A DNA stretch of 64,000 bases from Cercophora sp. LCS_1 (taxonomy: Eukaryota; Ascomycota; Sordariomycetes; Sordariales; Lasiosphaeriaceae): NCBI GenBank assembly GCA_036250225.1, contig JAPZLL010000054.1, positions 124,001-188,000 of the forward strand. Direction: 5' to 3'. Each line of letters starts with the position of its first letter. Positions within the stretch are counted from its first letter, which is position 1. Positions 46,086 to 56,318 of this stretch are shown in pieces. Both the position numbers and the translations under genes were made by a program. A model generated the notes under the pieces. It did no database searches. It saw nothing but the letters and a program-made list of their open reading frames with translations, and was not told the origin of the DNA.

Positions 46086-46570
46086 GACGGTTTTCTATTC
46101 CCAGCTCAGTCCTGCCTGGCGTGCTCGCATCGTCTCGTCGAGTGTTCGGCCGGTTGGTCGGTGGAGGTCGGGGATGGATGGCGACGGTTGCGTCGACGGC
46201 ACGGCACTGCTGCGACGACGGTTCAAAAGCAGCAGGGTTCCAGGTTGAAGCATCTTGGCGAGACTGCACAGTGGCGCCCAGTGGGGTGGAACGCTGTGGG
46301 GGAGTGTTTCTCAGCGACCCAAGCTCCCGCCAAATTTCAGCCCCAGCCAAAGTATAGCGCTAACAGGCACACTTTATCGGCGCTGCGACGCCGGGAGCTT
46401 ATCGCTATCGCTCCTCGGAGAAAAAAGCAACTTGACATTGCCATCCAATGCCGTCAGTTGTTTTTATGTCATCCACTCCAGCGCTTGAATCCCCAATCGC
46501 AATGTTTTTGTCTCCTCACCCTCGCCAACAACTACCACCAACGGGGAGCCATCTGCCCTGACGACCGGCC
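46086..46570. promoter_or_regulatory. Divergent pep7/met8 promoter
   Basis: 485 bases between the two start codons. No gene is seen. It must serve both directions. Confidence 0.6.
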
Positions 46571-47415
46571 ATGGCTGAAAAGACGGAAACCAAGTTCCCC
46601 GAGGTCCAGGGCGGCGGCAGTCTGATCGTCGCCTGGCAGATCAGGGGCAAGAGGGTCCTAGTCGTTGGCGGAGGCGAGGTGCGTTGACCGGGCTGTCTCC
46701 TGACGTGACGCGCCCCATGCTAACAGAAGGACAACAGGTCGCCGCCGGTCGTATCCTCAATTGCCTCAATGCCGACGCCAATGTCGTTGTCGTCTGTCCC
46801 GCCGCCGGGTTGAACCCCGAGGTAGCCTACCGTGTCGCCGAGAAGCAGGTCACGCACGTCGACCGCAAGTTCGAGCCAACCGATCTTGATGGCGCCGACA
46901 TGGTGCTCGTGGCCGTCGACGACCCCCAGGCCTCTACAGAAATCTGGCGCATGTGCAAGGCGCGGCGGATCCCGGCCAACATTGCCGATGTCCCGCCCGA
47001 GTGCGATTTTTACTTTGGCAGCGTGCACCGTGATGGTCCGCTGCAGATCATGGTCAGCACCAATGGCAAGGGCCCCCGTCTGGCAAGCACGATCCGCAGG
47101 TTCATTGCCAAACAGCTGCCCCGGGATGCCGGCAACGCGATTGAGACTGTTGGGCATCTCCGCGTCAAGCTGAGGCAGATTGCGCCGAGGCCGGAGGATG
47201 GGCCCAAGAGGATGACGTGGATGACCAAGGTCAGCGACGCGTACAGCTGGGACGAGATGTGTGGGTTGACCGAGGAGGACATGAACAACCTGCTGCGATA
47301 CTATCCGTCGGGCAAGGTCCCGTCGTTGGATGTGCTCAAGTCGATGCGTGGAAATGCGGACTTGAGTCAGCTGGATGTGTTTGATGGCTCGTTTGGGTTC
47401 AGTGTTGGTGCTTAA
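46571..47415 (+). CDS. met8: Siroheme synthase Met8 (precorrin-2 dehydrogenase/ferrochelatase)
   Basis: Exons 46571-46678 and 46738-47415 give 261 residues. The 59-nt intron falls inside the NAD-binding glycine motif (VLVVGGGE, then VAAGRILN). Further family features are LDGADMVLVAVDDPQAS and ANIADVPPECDFYFGSVHRD, the region that holds the catalytic Asp in yeast Met8, and GKGPRLASTIRRFI at the start of the dimerisation domain. Met8 oxidises precorrin-2 to sirohydrochlorin with NAD+ and then inserts Fe2+ to make siroheme for sulfite and nitrite reductases. Unlike bacterial CysG it has no methyltransferase half. Length is close to the yeast enzyme (about 274). Confidence 0.95.
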
Positions 47416-47510
47416 TATGTTTTCCAGGATGCTGAGGGATGTATATGTTGCATGCTGTGAGTCGATTTTAGGAGAGTTTTGGGAGACGACGCTGGGGATG
47501 ATATTGGGGG

Positions 47511-47677
47511 GCGAAGGCGTTGGGTGGCATCGATACCATGGGTCAGACACTCTCCTGGTCAAGATTGTTAGAAATATATCTCTTTCGGTCGGTGTTTCGT
47601 TGAATGTTCAACCAAATCAAGAAGCCCCGGAGGCATTCCCGGCATGCCGTAAAGTTCGGTCGGCTGAGCGCAAATGC
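47511..47677 (+). repeat. Diverged direct repeat, copy 1
   Basis: Begins GCGAAGGCGTTGGGTGGCAT and continues through GGTCGGTGTTTCGTTGAATG. It pairs with 49993-50146 in the same orientation. Differences are mostly transitions (G/A and C/T), plus a 6-9 base indel. It sits just downstream of met8 and upstream of the ULD gene. Confidence 0.85.
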
Positions 47678-47822
47678 ACCTGCGCCCCCACGTGAGCAAA
47701 TGGACGAACAACTCCGAAATTCGAGCCTGACTTCAACATGCCTGACGACCCTTGCCGTCTGGAGAGGGCCACCTGAACCTGGACCCATTTCAGATACATC
47801 AGCTCCTGTTTTAGCCACAGCA

Positions 47823-49565
47823 ATGAGCTTTGCCCCGACGTTTGGAAGTGTTGGCGATTTTATCGCTGTCTGCCAACTTGCCACTCAGCTCACCAAGGCT
47901 CTGGGCGAGGGACATGGAGCCAGCAGCACGGAATATCAAGAGCTGCGCAGGGAGCCTTTGTGCAGGTATTGGTACATGTAAGCTTGATTCTGTCGATCGC
48001 AGTACTCACCTACGTTTACTGATCTGTTCCTTGTCCTTGAGGTTGAGGAGTTTCGCGCACAACTGGAATCCCAGGCAGCTGTTCTCAGTCTTTATCGTAT
48101 GGTACAAACCGTCAGCAGTCAATCTGGCGCTTTTATCAAATGTTCCCTTGAGCGGATCGTTCCAAAGTACTCTAACAGTTTACGAGTCGGAAGCAAACAA
48201 AAAGGTCTGGCATCCGCATGTAAGAAAATTGAGTGGGCAGTCAGCGAGAGGCAATGGTTGCGCTCTCTTCAGGCGGAACTGAGCGCGGCTACTGCCACTT
48301 TGACCATCCTCATAGGACTTGCTGCCCGGTGAGAATATGTTCAATTCACTAATCCACGGGCCGTATAGCTGACAATATGTGAAAAGGCAGCTATCCCGAC
48401 TCGAACGCGCCGCCATGGCGGCAAAGGTGGACAGAGTCTTGGAGAAGCAAGACGAAGTCCAGACATCCGTGACCGCCCAGAGCGCGGCACTCGAGGACTT
48501 GGTCCAGCAACAATCGCAGAAACTGGAAGCCCTCAACAAGCAAGTTGTGACATCTTTCAAGCAAATATCAAAGGCGGCCGGCTTCATAAACGATATGCTC
48601 GCCAAAATCTGGAAAGATGTGCGGCACGTCAGACATGAAATGTCAAACCCACCTCTACCGAGACCACTTGATCCAACAAAGGAGTTTCCTGTCATCCTAG
48701 AGGACCCGCTAGGATTCCACCTCACAGTTCCCATGGGCTGGATCAAGAGTTGGGAGGTAAGAACCAGACATAATCCACGATCCAAACAGCCCATTGACAC
48801 GCACAGGGCTTCTACGGCCTGCTCCAGGTACGATTCGACGAAATTGGAAAGGGCCAACAGCTTGTCCGCAGACGGCAATTCGCCCTCGAGAACCACATTA
48901 ATGGTCGGGACATTGATCGGGTGGCTCCCATCTGGGTTTCGTTTCGGCCAAGGATGAAGATCGATATGAGCATGTTGTTTGCAAACATAGATGATGTCAA
49001 GGGCGCATGCCCAAGGTGCCATCGAGTGGCGGAAGTGCTTGAAAATAAAACAGTGCAGTGGTCAGTATTGGTCTCCCCTGTGTATTGCGGTTGATTGGTA
49101 ATGTGCTAATAATCATCATCGTCCACACAGCGAACAATGCAGGATGTCTTTTCGGATATGTTCTGCCCACAAGTCTGAAGCGAAGCCGGCTACCGCTTCT
49201 ATGGTGTCAGAGATTGATGATGAGCCCATGTCAGACTTAGTCTCGGACTTTTTGAGGGTTCGGTTACTGCCGTCGAGTGCGAAAGCTGCCCCAGCTCCCC
49301 GGTGCACTTTCACTGGGGGGAGCCCTCCCAAGGTCTTGGTTCTCATGTGGTATTGTGTGAGTACCTTGTTCCACCCCTGATGCACCCCGCGATTCATATT
49401 ATGAAGTGTGATCGAAATTCTGAGCTGCTGCTAATGAAGCTTTTACCTTAGCACTGGTGTGGTCATCAAAACGGCGAGGCAATCAGTCGGTCCTGTATCG
49501 GCTGCAGTCGTCCACAATGTGGAAGTTGCTCCAGGGAAGCGGTTTGGGTGAGGCAAGAAATATGA
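47823..49565 (+). CDS. Fungal ubiquitin-like-domain (ULD) protein with cysteine clusters
   Basis: Proposed exons: 47823-47977, 48089-48328, 48387-48756, 48807-49060, 49131-49356, 49452-49565 (about 452 residues). Exons 3-6 are well supported by frame; the first intron is uncertain. The N-terminus (FGSVGDFIAVCQLATQLTKAL) resembles the helical N-terminal region seen in many fungal ULD and STAND-related proteins. A coiled coil follows (about 133-200), then the ULD (PTKEFPVILEDPLGFHLTVP, then a short gap and FYGLLQVRF) at about 240-320. The C-terminus has two Cys clusters, CPRCHRV with CEQCRMSFRIC, and CHWCGH with CIGCSRPQCGSC, likely zinc-binding. Function is unknown. It is bracketed by the direct repeats. 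Confidence 0.65.
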
Positions 49566-49992
49566 GGCGCTTTGGAGGTTTAAAGCATAGGTAGGTATAT
49601 AGATACCTGTTACAACCGACCTGATTGATCATCACCTTTCCTCGGTTCTAAGCAGTGTGAAGGCCTAGTTAGATGCGTAACGGTTTTCGGAAACACAACA
49701 TCTACCTGACTGATTACCTACCTTTTGGATGCTTGATGCCAGTATTTCTCGCTAACCGTGCTCCCTCATGTGAACACCCTGCTTCCTGTCTCCTTGGGGC
49801 ACTGATCTCCTTCCCTACTTACATTCTGCCTTATAATATATCGCCGCTGGGTTCACCGCGGAGAATATGTATCTTGTAGTTGCTTCAGCACCTTTGCACA
49901 AACATCTAATTGTGAGGGATGATGTCAGGCTAATGCTGCCTCAGCGAGGTGGTCCAAATGTTGCGTGGCAATTGCCCATGAGTCCTTTGAGG
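49566..49992. other. Intergenic region between the ULD gene and repeat copy 2
   Basis: About 430 bases with AT-rich patches and GGTAGGTATATAG near 49590. No gene is visible. Confidence 0.5.
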
Positions 49993-50146
49993 ACGAAGGC
50001 GTTGAGCGGCATCGATGCCATAAGTCAGACACTCTCCTGGTTAAGATTGTTATTTCAGTCGGTGTTTCGTTGAATGTTGAACCACAACAAAGCCCGGCGA
50101 CATTCTCAGCGTGCTGCAAAGTTTGGTCAAGCCGGAAGGTGCAAGA
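49993..50146 (+). repeat. Diverged direct repeat, copy 2
   Basis: Begins ACGAAGGCGTTGAGCGGCAT and includes CAGTCGGTGTTTCGTTGAATG. Same orientation as 47511-47677, about 2.4 kb apart. It lies just upstream of the F-box-like gene, as copy 1 lies upstream of the ULD gene. Confidence 0.85.
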
Positions 50147-50275
50147 AGCTGCCGCGACGACTCCATGAACCGGCGCTCCCGACCGGCTCACAGAAACCCG
50201 TCTTGAGAAAATGCCGCCACAATGTGGGCTTTCTCTCTCTTCCTTCCAACGACAGCTTTTGTTCACGACGCAACC

Positions 50276-51943
50276 ATGGACACTCACCAGGGCTCGGGCT
50301 CTTCAGCCAGCAATGCAGGCGCCATGGCTCAAAGCATTCCCTCCGGTCTCTCCTTTGATGCTTGGTGGCACGTCTGCTCTCTCCTGTGCACCTACTGTCA
50401 AGACACGAATCCCAACAAGGTCGATGGCAGTGTTATCTCCTGCGGCAGGCTGTTCAGGGTGTCCGGCGAGGAGATGGATGGCCGTCTACGCCTTCTTGCA
50501 GTGCTTTGCCGAACGTCCAAGACACTCCGAGAGGCCGCAACGCCCCATCTCTACCACTCAGTCTACCTGCGTGGGAACCCTACGCCGCTCTTCCATCGTC
50601 TTGTCAAGACGGTGTCGTCAAGGTCTGTCTCTACCTACCCACTAGGCGTCTCGTGGAAACTACCTAGGTATTGTACTAACCAAAGCAGACCCCAGCTCGC
50701 CAATTACGTCAAATACATACTCTTTGATGGTCCCCCGAGCGATGAGAACCCGGATTCGGCGATCTCCGTGAATCAGCCTTTGACGTCGATGCTATCCGAC
50801 ATAGCAGCCAGCAGCGGTGTCACTCTTCCCCACGGCTGGCCCGAAATGACGGTCTGGAAATACGAGCTTTTCCTCCTGGGCCTTCTCGTCGCCAACACGC
50901 CCAATGTCAAGGGGATGCGTATATGGTTGGACGACCAACAAGAGGGGGGGACCTTCCAAGCCATCTGGATGATGCTCTATCCTCCCGCCGGCCCTCGTCT
51001 TCAGGGCCTGAAGGAGCTCATCATTGGCGGCGGCCCCTGTCCCAAGGTCTTGCGCTTGGACATCACCCGCCTGATTTCGGCCGCCACCAACCTCCGAACT
51101 CTTTCCTTGGAGTGCAACCAGCTCATCATCAACCCCTACGCGGTGCCCAACCTCGGCAGCGTCACCTCTCTCAGTTTTCATGGCAACATCCGCCTGGCCA
51201 GCGTCGCCCTCATCGTTCGGGCTTGCGGCCCCCTCGAGGTCTTTCACATCGACCTTGGTTACGGCTGCAGCTTTGGTGTGGAAATTGGCCACATAGGGTT
51301 GGTCGTCGGCGCTCTGCAGCAGCATCGGGAGACGTTGAAGACTCTTGGCCTCAGGGACTTTTTCGGTACGGTGTCCCGCCCACCACGTGCAAACGGTGAC
51401 ATCACCGCGCTGCAAGAGTTTGGCGAGCTTGAATACCTGTTCATCACAGCCAGGCTTTTCAAGCGCGATTGGAAGGGCGGGTTGGTGGACTCGGAAGCCG
51501 ACGATGCCGAATACGACACGGACGACGACCCGCACGAGTACGAAGAGGATCCACCGCTCTGGGAACCCGACTTGAATCCTTGCCCGAATCTGGTGGAGAT
51601 GTTGCCCCGATCCGCCAAAGAGCTGCATTTCGCCGACGAGGTTACGGTCGACTTTCTCGAGGGCCTGAAGCTGCTCTTGGCCGCTGTGGACCAGGGCGAG
51701 TTTGACGAGTTGCGCGAGATCGTGCTCTACCACAGGCGCGACTCTCACGACCCCCTGGCAGCGATGCGCGACGATATACAACGCCGCTTTGGGGAGTACA
51801 ATTCTGGAAGCATCGTGCGTTATACCACCCTTCCGGCGGAGTATGAGAAGAGAGTGGGAAAAGTTCGAGGCGGAGAGGTTGCAACCTGTGTTCATGGCTC
51901 TGATGATCATTCTCTTGGCTTTCCTGGCCCCGGTGACGTTTAG
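50276..51943 (+). CDS. F-box/leucine-rich-repeat-like protein
   Basis: Exons 50276-50622 and 50689-51943 give about 533 residues. The 66-nt intron (GTCTGT donor, GTACTAACC branch site) is a multiple of three and stop-free. The ATG at 50276 (CAACCATGGA) has better context than the one at 50222. The N-terminus (SFDAWWHVCSLLCTYCQD, then LCRTSKTLREAATPHLYHSVYL) is in the style of fungal F-box proteins. Leucine-rich segments follow (ATNLRTLSLECNQLI, VTSLSFHGNIRLASVALIV). An acidic stretch (DSEADDAEYDTDDDPHEYEEDPP) lies near residue 400. Such proteins are presumed SCF substrate adaptors; no target is known. The last 25 residues are less certain. Confidence 0.7.
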   Translation: MDTHQGSGSSASNAGAMAQSIPSGLSFDAWWHVCSLLCTYCQDTNPNKVDGSVISCGRLFRVSGEEMDGRLRLLAVLCRTSKTLREAATPHLYHSVYLRGNPTPLFHRLVKTVSSRSVSTYPLGVSWKLPRYCTNQSRPQLANYVKYILFDGPPSDENPDSAISVNQPLTSMLSDIAASSGVTLPHGWPEMTVWKYELFLLGLLVANTPNVKGMRIWLDDQQEGGTFQAIWMMLYPPAGPRLQGLKELIIGGGPCPKVLRLDITRLISAATNLRTLSLECNQLIINPYAVPNLGSVTSLSFHGNIRLASVALIVRACGPLEVFHIDLGYGCSFGVEIGHIGLVVGALQQHRETLKTLGLRDFFGTVSRPPRANGDITALQEFGELEYLFITARLFKRDWKGGLVDSEADDAEYDTDDDPHEYEEDPPLWEPDLNPCPNLVEMLPRSAKELHFADEVTVDFLEGLKLLLAAVDQGEFDELREIVLYHRRDSHDPLAAMRDDIQRRFGEYNSGSIVRYTTLPAEYEKRVGKVRGGEVATCVHGSDDHSLGFPGPGDV

Positions 51944-52102
51944 GCGTTGCACTTTGTTTTGAGAGATGGGAATACGGCTAGGCTAGGTAGTTAGTGCATC
52001 GAAGTAGCTGAAAGCTGTTAAAAAGATCCCTCGCACTGAATCCAGCCGACGTCACTTTAAGCGGTATCAGCGGGGAGGCATATAATCCCTCACCATGTGT
52101 AA

Positions 52103-52200
52103 GGTTGGATGACCCCAACTGGCAGGCTCCTTCCTCTATAGTAATTTTTTTTTGCCGCAGTGTATGGTGAGAGTGAGAAACCGGTAATAGTGGGTTCCTG
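52103..52200 (+). repeat. Short diverged repeat, copy A
   Basis: GGTTGGATGACCCCAACTGG, followed by CAGGCT, resembles 53964-53990 with transition differences. A second stretch (TATGGTGAGAGTGAGAAACC) resembles one near 54003. It may mark an old duplication. Confidence 0.5.
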
Positions 52201-52204
52201 TGTC

Positions 52205-52510
52205 ACGTACGCTCGCCACTGTGCACCCACTGTCAAGATCCCAACCGTTGCCACATCAATACCGACAAGCTTGAGAGATTCCACAAGAACTATTGCAATA
52301 ACCAGCGGGACCTCACGTCGCTTTGCCATATCTAAGGCCCTCTATCCCTCTATCATATTGCAACGCCATACCTCTACCACTGCCTCGGCTCCGTGTGATT
52401 TGGCAAAGGCGTATCCCTCATCAAGACGATGGTGTCGAGTTTCGTGCTGTCAACGGAAGTTGAAACAAACTCGACCTCACCTTGCCTACCACGTCAAGTG
52501 CATTGTTTTA
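52205..52510 (+). pseudogene. Decayed relative of the F-box-like gene
   Basis: Segments align in order with the intact F-box-like gene at 50370-50720: CTGTGCACC(C)ACTGTCAAGA near 52220 matches 50391, CAACGCC..CCTCTACCACT near 52360 matches 50540, CATCAAGACG..GTGTCG near 52420 matches 50600, and CACGTCAAGTGCATT near 52490 matches 50706. Stops and frameshifts break the frame. Only the first fifth of the gene is recognisable. Confidence 0.65.
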
Positions 52511-53235
52511 ACATTCGCTTTGGCAACAATTGGCTTATTACTCTGAAAACGCCGGCCTTTTTTTTCTCTCCTTTTCTTTCTAATAGCCAGTTGCAGCCTG
52601 AATCTTCCGAGTGGAAACGCATTGAGGTAAGCTGCCTATCTACCTGCAGCTCCTCCTGCTGCACACTCCAAAAACTCAATCTATCCGTACAGGATCCAAT
52701 GGAGCTGCGTTTTTTACCCCAAGCTTGACCCAAAATAGTCCCCGTATCCCCAACATAGGCAACCCTTCTAGTCCCCGGCTTTTAAGTTAACTTAGTTTTA
52801 TTTAATAGATGATTCAAAAAAGATATAATTTCCAGTATCTCACTAATTTTTATCGATATTTTCTCCTTTGCGTACTCTTGGCCTCTGTTGAAGGCATCTC
52901 CCGTGGTGTCATGTGACATGACGTCATTTAGGTGTGCAAGTGGTTCCGAAAATAAGTGCGCTACACCTACGCGTTAGGATTTCTTGGTATCGGCTGCATC
53001 TGTTTGCTGCAACTAGCGCACGAATGCCAGTTAATTGTTCTTGGATCCAACTCCCGTCTCCCTTTGACGCCAGCTCCGTCGAAACTGTAGGGCGAGGACC
53101 GAGCTGTGGGTGTGGCCTGATTGGCTCCCTGCGATAAGCGATCCGCGATTCGTTGGGTTGCCCGGTCACCCAGTCACGTCCGATGGGCGGTGAACCCCGC
53201 TTCCTCCCTTGACACTACCACTCCAAACAACAAAA

Positions 53236-53793
53236 ATGGCCCAACGCGCGCTGGGTGAGCAGCCAGACATAACTGAGCTCTCTCGCCACTTTTCGGGCAT
53301 CGCCACGCAGGTGGAGCGATTTAACAACTTGCCCGCTGTGGCTGGCGGCGACCGCATTGTTCAGGCCATCCAGGATATGACGCAGCAGCTCCGCCAATAT
53401 TTCCGCGTCGAGATCCAGCAAGTCCGCGAGGATCTCCGCGCCGAGATCCAGCAAGTCCACACAGCATTGCAAGCTTATGACACAAATGCGACCGCACGCC
53501 TTATCAATAACCACAAAGTCCGCGCACCGACGCACGAGCTAGAGCCGCTGGTTGATGTTCGCACCGGCGCCGCTATCCCGCATTTCCCCGAAACCATCAA
53601 CCAGCTCATGGACCTGCAACGTATGTCTCTTGGTCTTTTTCCTCCCCTCGCGGGGGACCAGGCTAATCATGCTGTAGTGGCCGAAGCCAATGCCATCTTA
53701 TCGGCCCTTGGCACCTCCACAGCGGGCAACCTCGCCGCGAAACGCGCTCGGATCAAACGGTGTTGCGGCATTCTTCCAGCTATAGACAGATAA
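53236..53793 (+). CDS. Small coiled-coil protein of unknown function
   Basis: Exons 53236-53620 and 53678-53793 give about 166 residues. The 57-nt intron has a GTATGT donor and GCTAATC branch site, is a multiple of three and has no stop. The N-terminus has VERFNNLPAVAGGDRIVQAI, a motif I associate with small fungal proteins of unknown function. A coiled coil follows with an 11-residue repeat (VEIQQVREDLR, AEIQQVHTALQ) encoded by a near-identical tandem DNA repeat at 53408-53460. It is hydrophilic and probably intracellular. No enzymatic motif is seen. Confidence 0.65.
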   Translation: MAQRALGEQPDITELSRHFSGIATQVERFNNLPAVAGGDRIVQAIQDMTQQLRQYFRVEIQQVREDLRAEIQQVHTALQAYDTNATARLINNHKVRAPTHELEPLVDVRTGAAIPHFPETINQLMDLQRMSLGLFPPLAGDQANHAVVAEANAILSALGTSTAGNLAAKRARIKRCCGILPAIDR

Positions 53794-54544
53794 AATAAAT
53801 GCTCAACTCCACGGAAGCCGGCCACCAAATATGAGCTCTGGGATATCCTCTATGCTTTGTAATTTTGGCCTGGTTCCTATATCCTGCACTGGCAGTCATC
53901 CAAACTTTTAGGTGCAGTCTTGCTTTGACGAGGACTTACTTGGGTGAATCTAGATCCACCGTTTTGGATGACTTCAACTGGCAAGCTTGTTATGCGCCAT
54001 GGCGAATGGTGGGAGTGAGTATCAGTGAAGTTGGAGTATCAGATGAGATGCCTCGTTGTTGGATATATATAGTGGGAGAGTGCCGGGTTGCAGTTCTTTT
54101 CCTCGCGTCCGACCCTCGAAGGTAGCAAATCCCATTCCAATGAATGGGAATTGACCAAATTACGAAAAATCATCACATTGAGAGAATCGGGACTGCACGT
54201 GTGAGCGCTTTTGGCGTGAGACTGTGCATACTACAGGTCAAGACTCGGTGACAATGAGCCCACGATATTATTCAAGGTGCCATAGAATCTTGGCCCTTCA
54301 TTTACAGCCAGATCTGCTGTTCCAGCCATGTATCAGCAACATTGTCTGTTCTCTTGGGGTATCTCAAACAACTTGAAAGCAATTTCATCATTTCATCATG
54401 CCCATTACCATCTCCATCCTCCTTGCCTCACAAGCCCAGTCTTATTTCTCATCTAACTCCAATTTCTTCAAACTCTTTTGCAAGCTCTATCCCAGTTAGC
54501 GTTTCTCCCGTATATCTTATTCCATCAATCCATCTCATCTCACA
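53794..54544. other. Intergenic region
   Basis: About 750 bases without a gene. It includes the copy-B repeat near 53961-54040 and CT-rich sequence at 54380-54560. Confidence 0.5.
53961..54040 (+). repeat. Short diverged repeat, copy B
   Basis: Partner of 52103-52200: TTTTGGATGACTTCAACTGG and the following CAAGCT differ from copy A mainly by C/T and G/A changes. Confidence 0.5.
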
Positions 54545-54961
54545 TCACCACCCCATCACCAGGGAAAAAACATAGAAGGAAGAAGGGCTCACCAACATCT
54601 CCCTAGCCCTTTTCCGTTCCGCAAACTCCCTCTTCCTCTTCTCCTTCATCGCCTGCCTCTGCACCCGCTTCTCCGCCAGCTTCTCTCTCCACTCCTCAGG
54701 ACTCAACAAAGGCGCCTTCCCCTGCGCCACCCGCCGCACGTTCTTCTTCTGCCTCCTTCACTCTGCATTCACCTAGCCCTCTGCAATCACCGCTGCGCGC
54801 GCCGCCTCGAGGAATGCGGCTTTCCGCGCGGCGCCGGCCATACTGGGCGCTTCTTTCATTTCTGTGTCGCCGGAGTCTGGCGGGGCTGGGGCAGTTGGCG
54901 AGGGCCCTAATGACGATGACGGTGGTGAGGGCGGCGGTGTCGGCGGTGAGGGTAGGAACAC
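54545..54961 (-). CDS. Candidate small basic protein, structure uncertain
   Basis: Two open blocks can be joined by a 42-nt intron (54790-54749): exon 54961-54791 and exon 54748-54545, about 124 residues. The first is Pro/Ala/Ser-rich (MFLPSPPTPPPSPPSSS); the second is strongly basic and helical (APLLSPEEWREKLAEKRVQR, then KEKRKREFAERKRARE), resembling nucleic-acid-binding or nucleolar tails. The donor is weak, and the end may instead be another intron (a GTGAGC follows the codon for the last Leu of REML). It could be a fragment or pseudogene. No family is recognised. Confidence 0.3.
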
Positions 54962-54998
54962 GTCTCTTCAGGAACGCATGCGATTGATTGACCGACAC

Positions 54999-56318
54999 TG
55001 GGTAAACCTGCTTGCCCTCTTGCGCAGCCTTTCAACGCTGGTCTCTTCGCTTTGGTGTTTGGCCATACCGAGAGCGTTGGGCCCCTCCGACTTGTGAAGT
55101 TGACCGAGGCGACAATACCACACGATGTGTCACAAATTCGCTGTCCACACGCAACGTTGCGATGTCCAAAGGACGGCTATTCGACAGGCTACCGCGGTAA
55201 GTTTGCCCGTCCGGGAAGTGCAGCAGACGATGGTCGAACTGGTGGACAGGTCATCGCATCGTGATAGAGGAACACGGGAGGAATGGCTGGATGATGCGCA
55301 TATTATCTCTGTAAATCTATTCACTTCTTGGTGCTACAGCAGATATCTACAAGGAAATTCAAGCCATCTCCGTAAATGATTGCAACATTTCAGTGGTTGA
55401 CCTCAACATCGATCCTGAATGAACCAAGGGGGAGATGGCAGCCCCTGAATGTTGGACGGGCAACCGCTATCGATAACGCCTTGGCACGAGGGATGACAAC
55501 ACCTTCAGTCGCTCCAGTGAGGACACAGCCATTCGTCCACGCTCAACACCTCCAACGACAACTCCAAATTGTCTCCAATAACGGTGGTTAAACCTTTTGT
55601 CTCTTTAGCATAAATGCCGACATCCCCACGGGGGGCGATTTAGGCTCAAGCCCTTCCCCACATTTCCCCAGAAAATGCAACCAAGAGCGTGTCGGGTCAT
55701 TTCGGCCGGCACTTCATCCGCCACAAATTCGGCATGCATTGATGAGCACCCACTCACAGTACTCAACACCATGCCAAGCATCAATGTGAAACAAGCTTTC
55801 CGATTTGCTCTCGAGTCGACGTTGGTCATCACGCTCTACATTGGCTTGCGAGCCCCGTTCAGGTTTTTCGTGTCTTAACCGATCGGTGTGATCTTTCCCG
55901 TCCACCTTTCCGGCCCCACATTGACTCTCGCCTTGTGAATGAACAACAAACAAACGAGACGTTAAAACGCGCGGCCCAATACACAGATGGTACCGTCCAC
56001 GTTCCGCAATCCGGGGAGACGCCTTCCATGATCGTCATCAGCACCCACTTTAATTAACTACTCCCGTATGACCACGTTTTTGTCTCTTATACCACACATA
56101 CCGGGAATATTGCCTTCAGTATTACAACGAAATTGAACCCCAAGTTCGGGAAAATGGAGAAAGCCCATCTCCAACCCAATGTATCTCCCATCTGCCCGGC
56201 TGAGCCAGGTACCTAGGTAGGTATATAGCCCCCATCTCACCTCATCCTAACCGCCATCTTCACCTCTGCTATCCTCGCCAACACATCACCCATCATCTCC
56301 ATTCCTCCTAGATCCAAA
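54999..56318. promoter_or_regulatory. Intergenic region and promoter of the CE5 esterase
   Basis: About 1.3 kb. No gene is supported; the small frame at 55675-55878 has no features. A TATA-like GGTATATAGCC at 56219-56229, about 95 bases upstream of the esterase ATG, is the likely core promoter, preceded by GGTACCTAGGTAG. Confidence 0.5.

Larger units (their letters stand above)
51944..53235. other. AT-rich interval with decayed gene remains
   Basis: About 1.3 kb between the F-box-like gene and the coiled-coil gene. It contains the pseudogene listed at 52205-52510 and a very AT-rich patch at 52780-52870. No intact gene is visible. Confidence 0.5.

Noticed and set aside
47966..48002. A 37-nt intron in the ULD gene (GTATTG..CAG)
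   Set aside because: Too short and gives the wrong frame for the next exon; the GTAAGC donor at 47978 with acceptor at 48088 keeps the frame.
50792..51952. 386-codon open frame on the minus strand
   Set aside because: Antisense to the F-box-like gene and a by-product of high GC at third positions.
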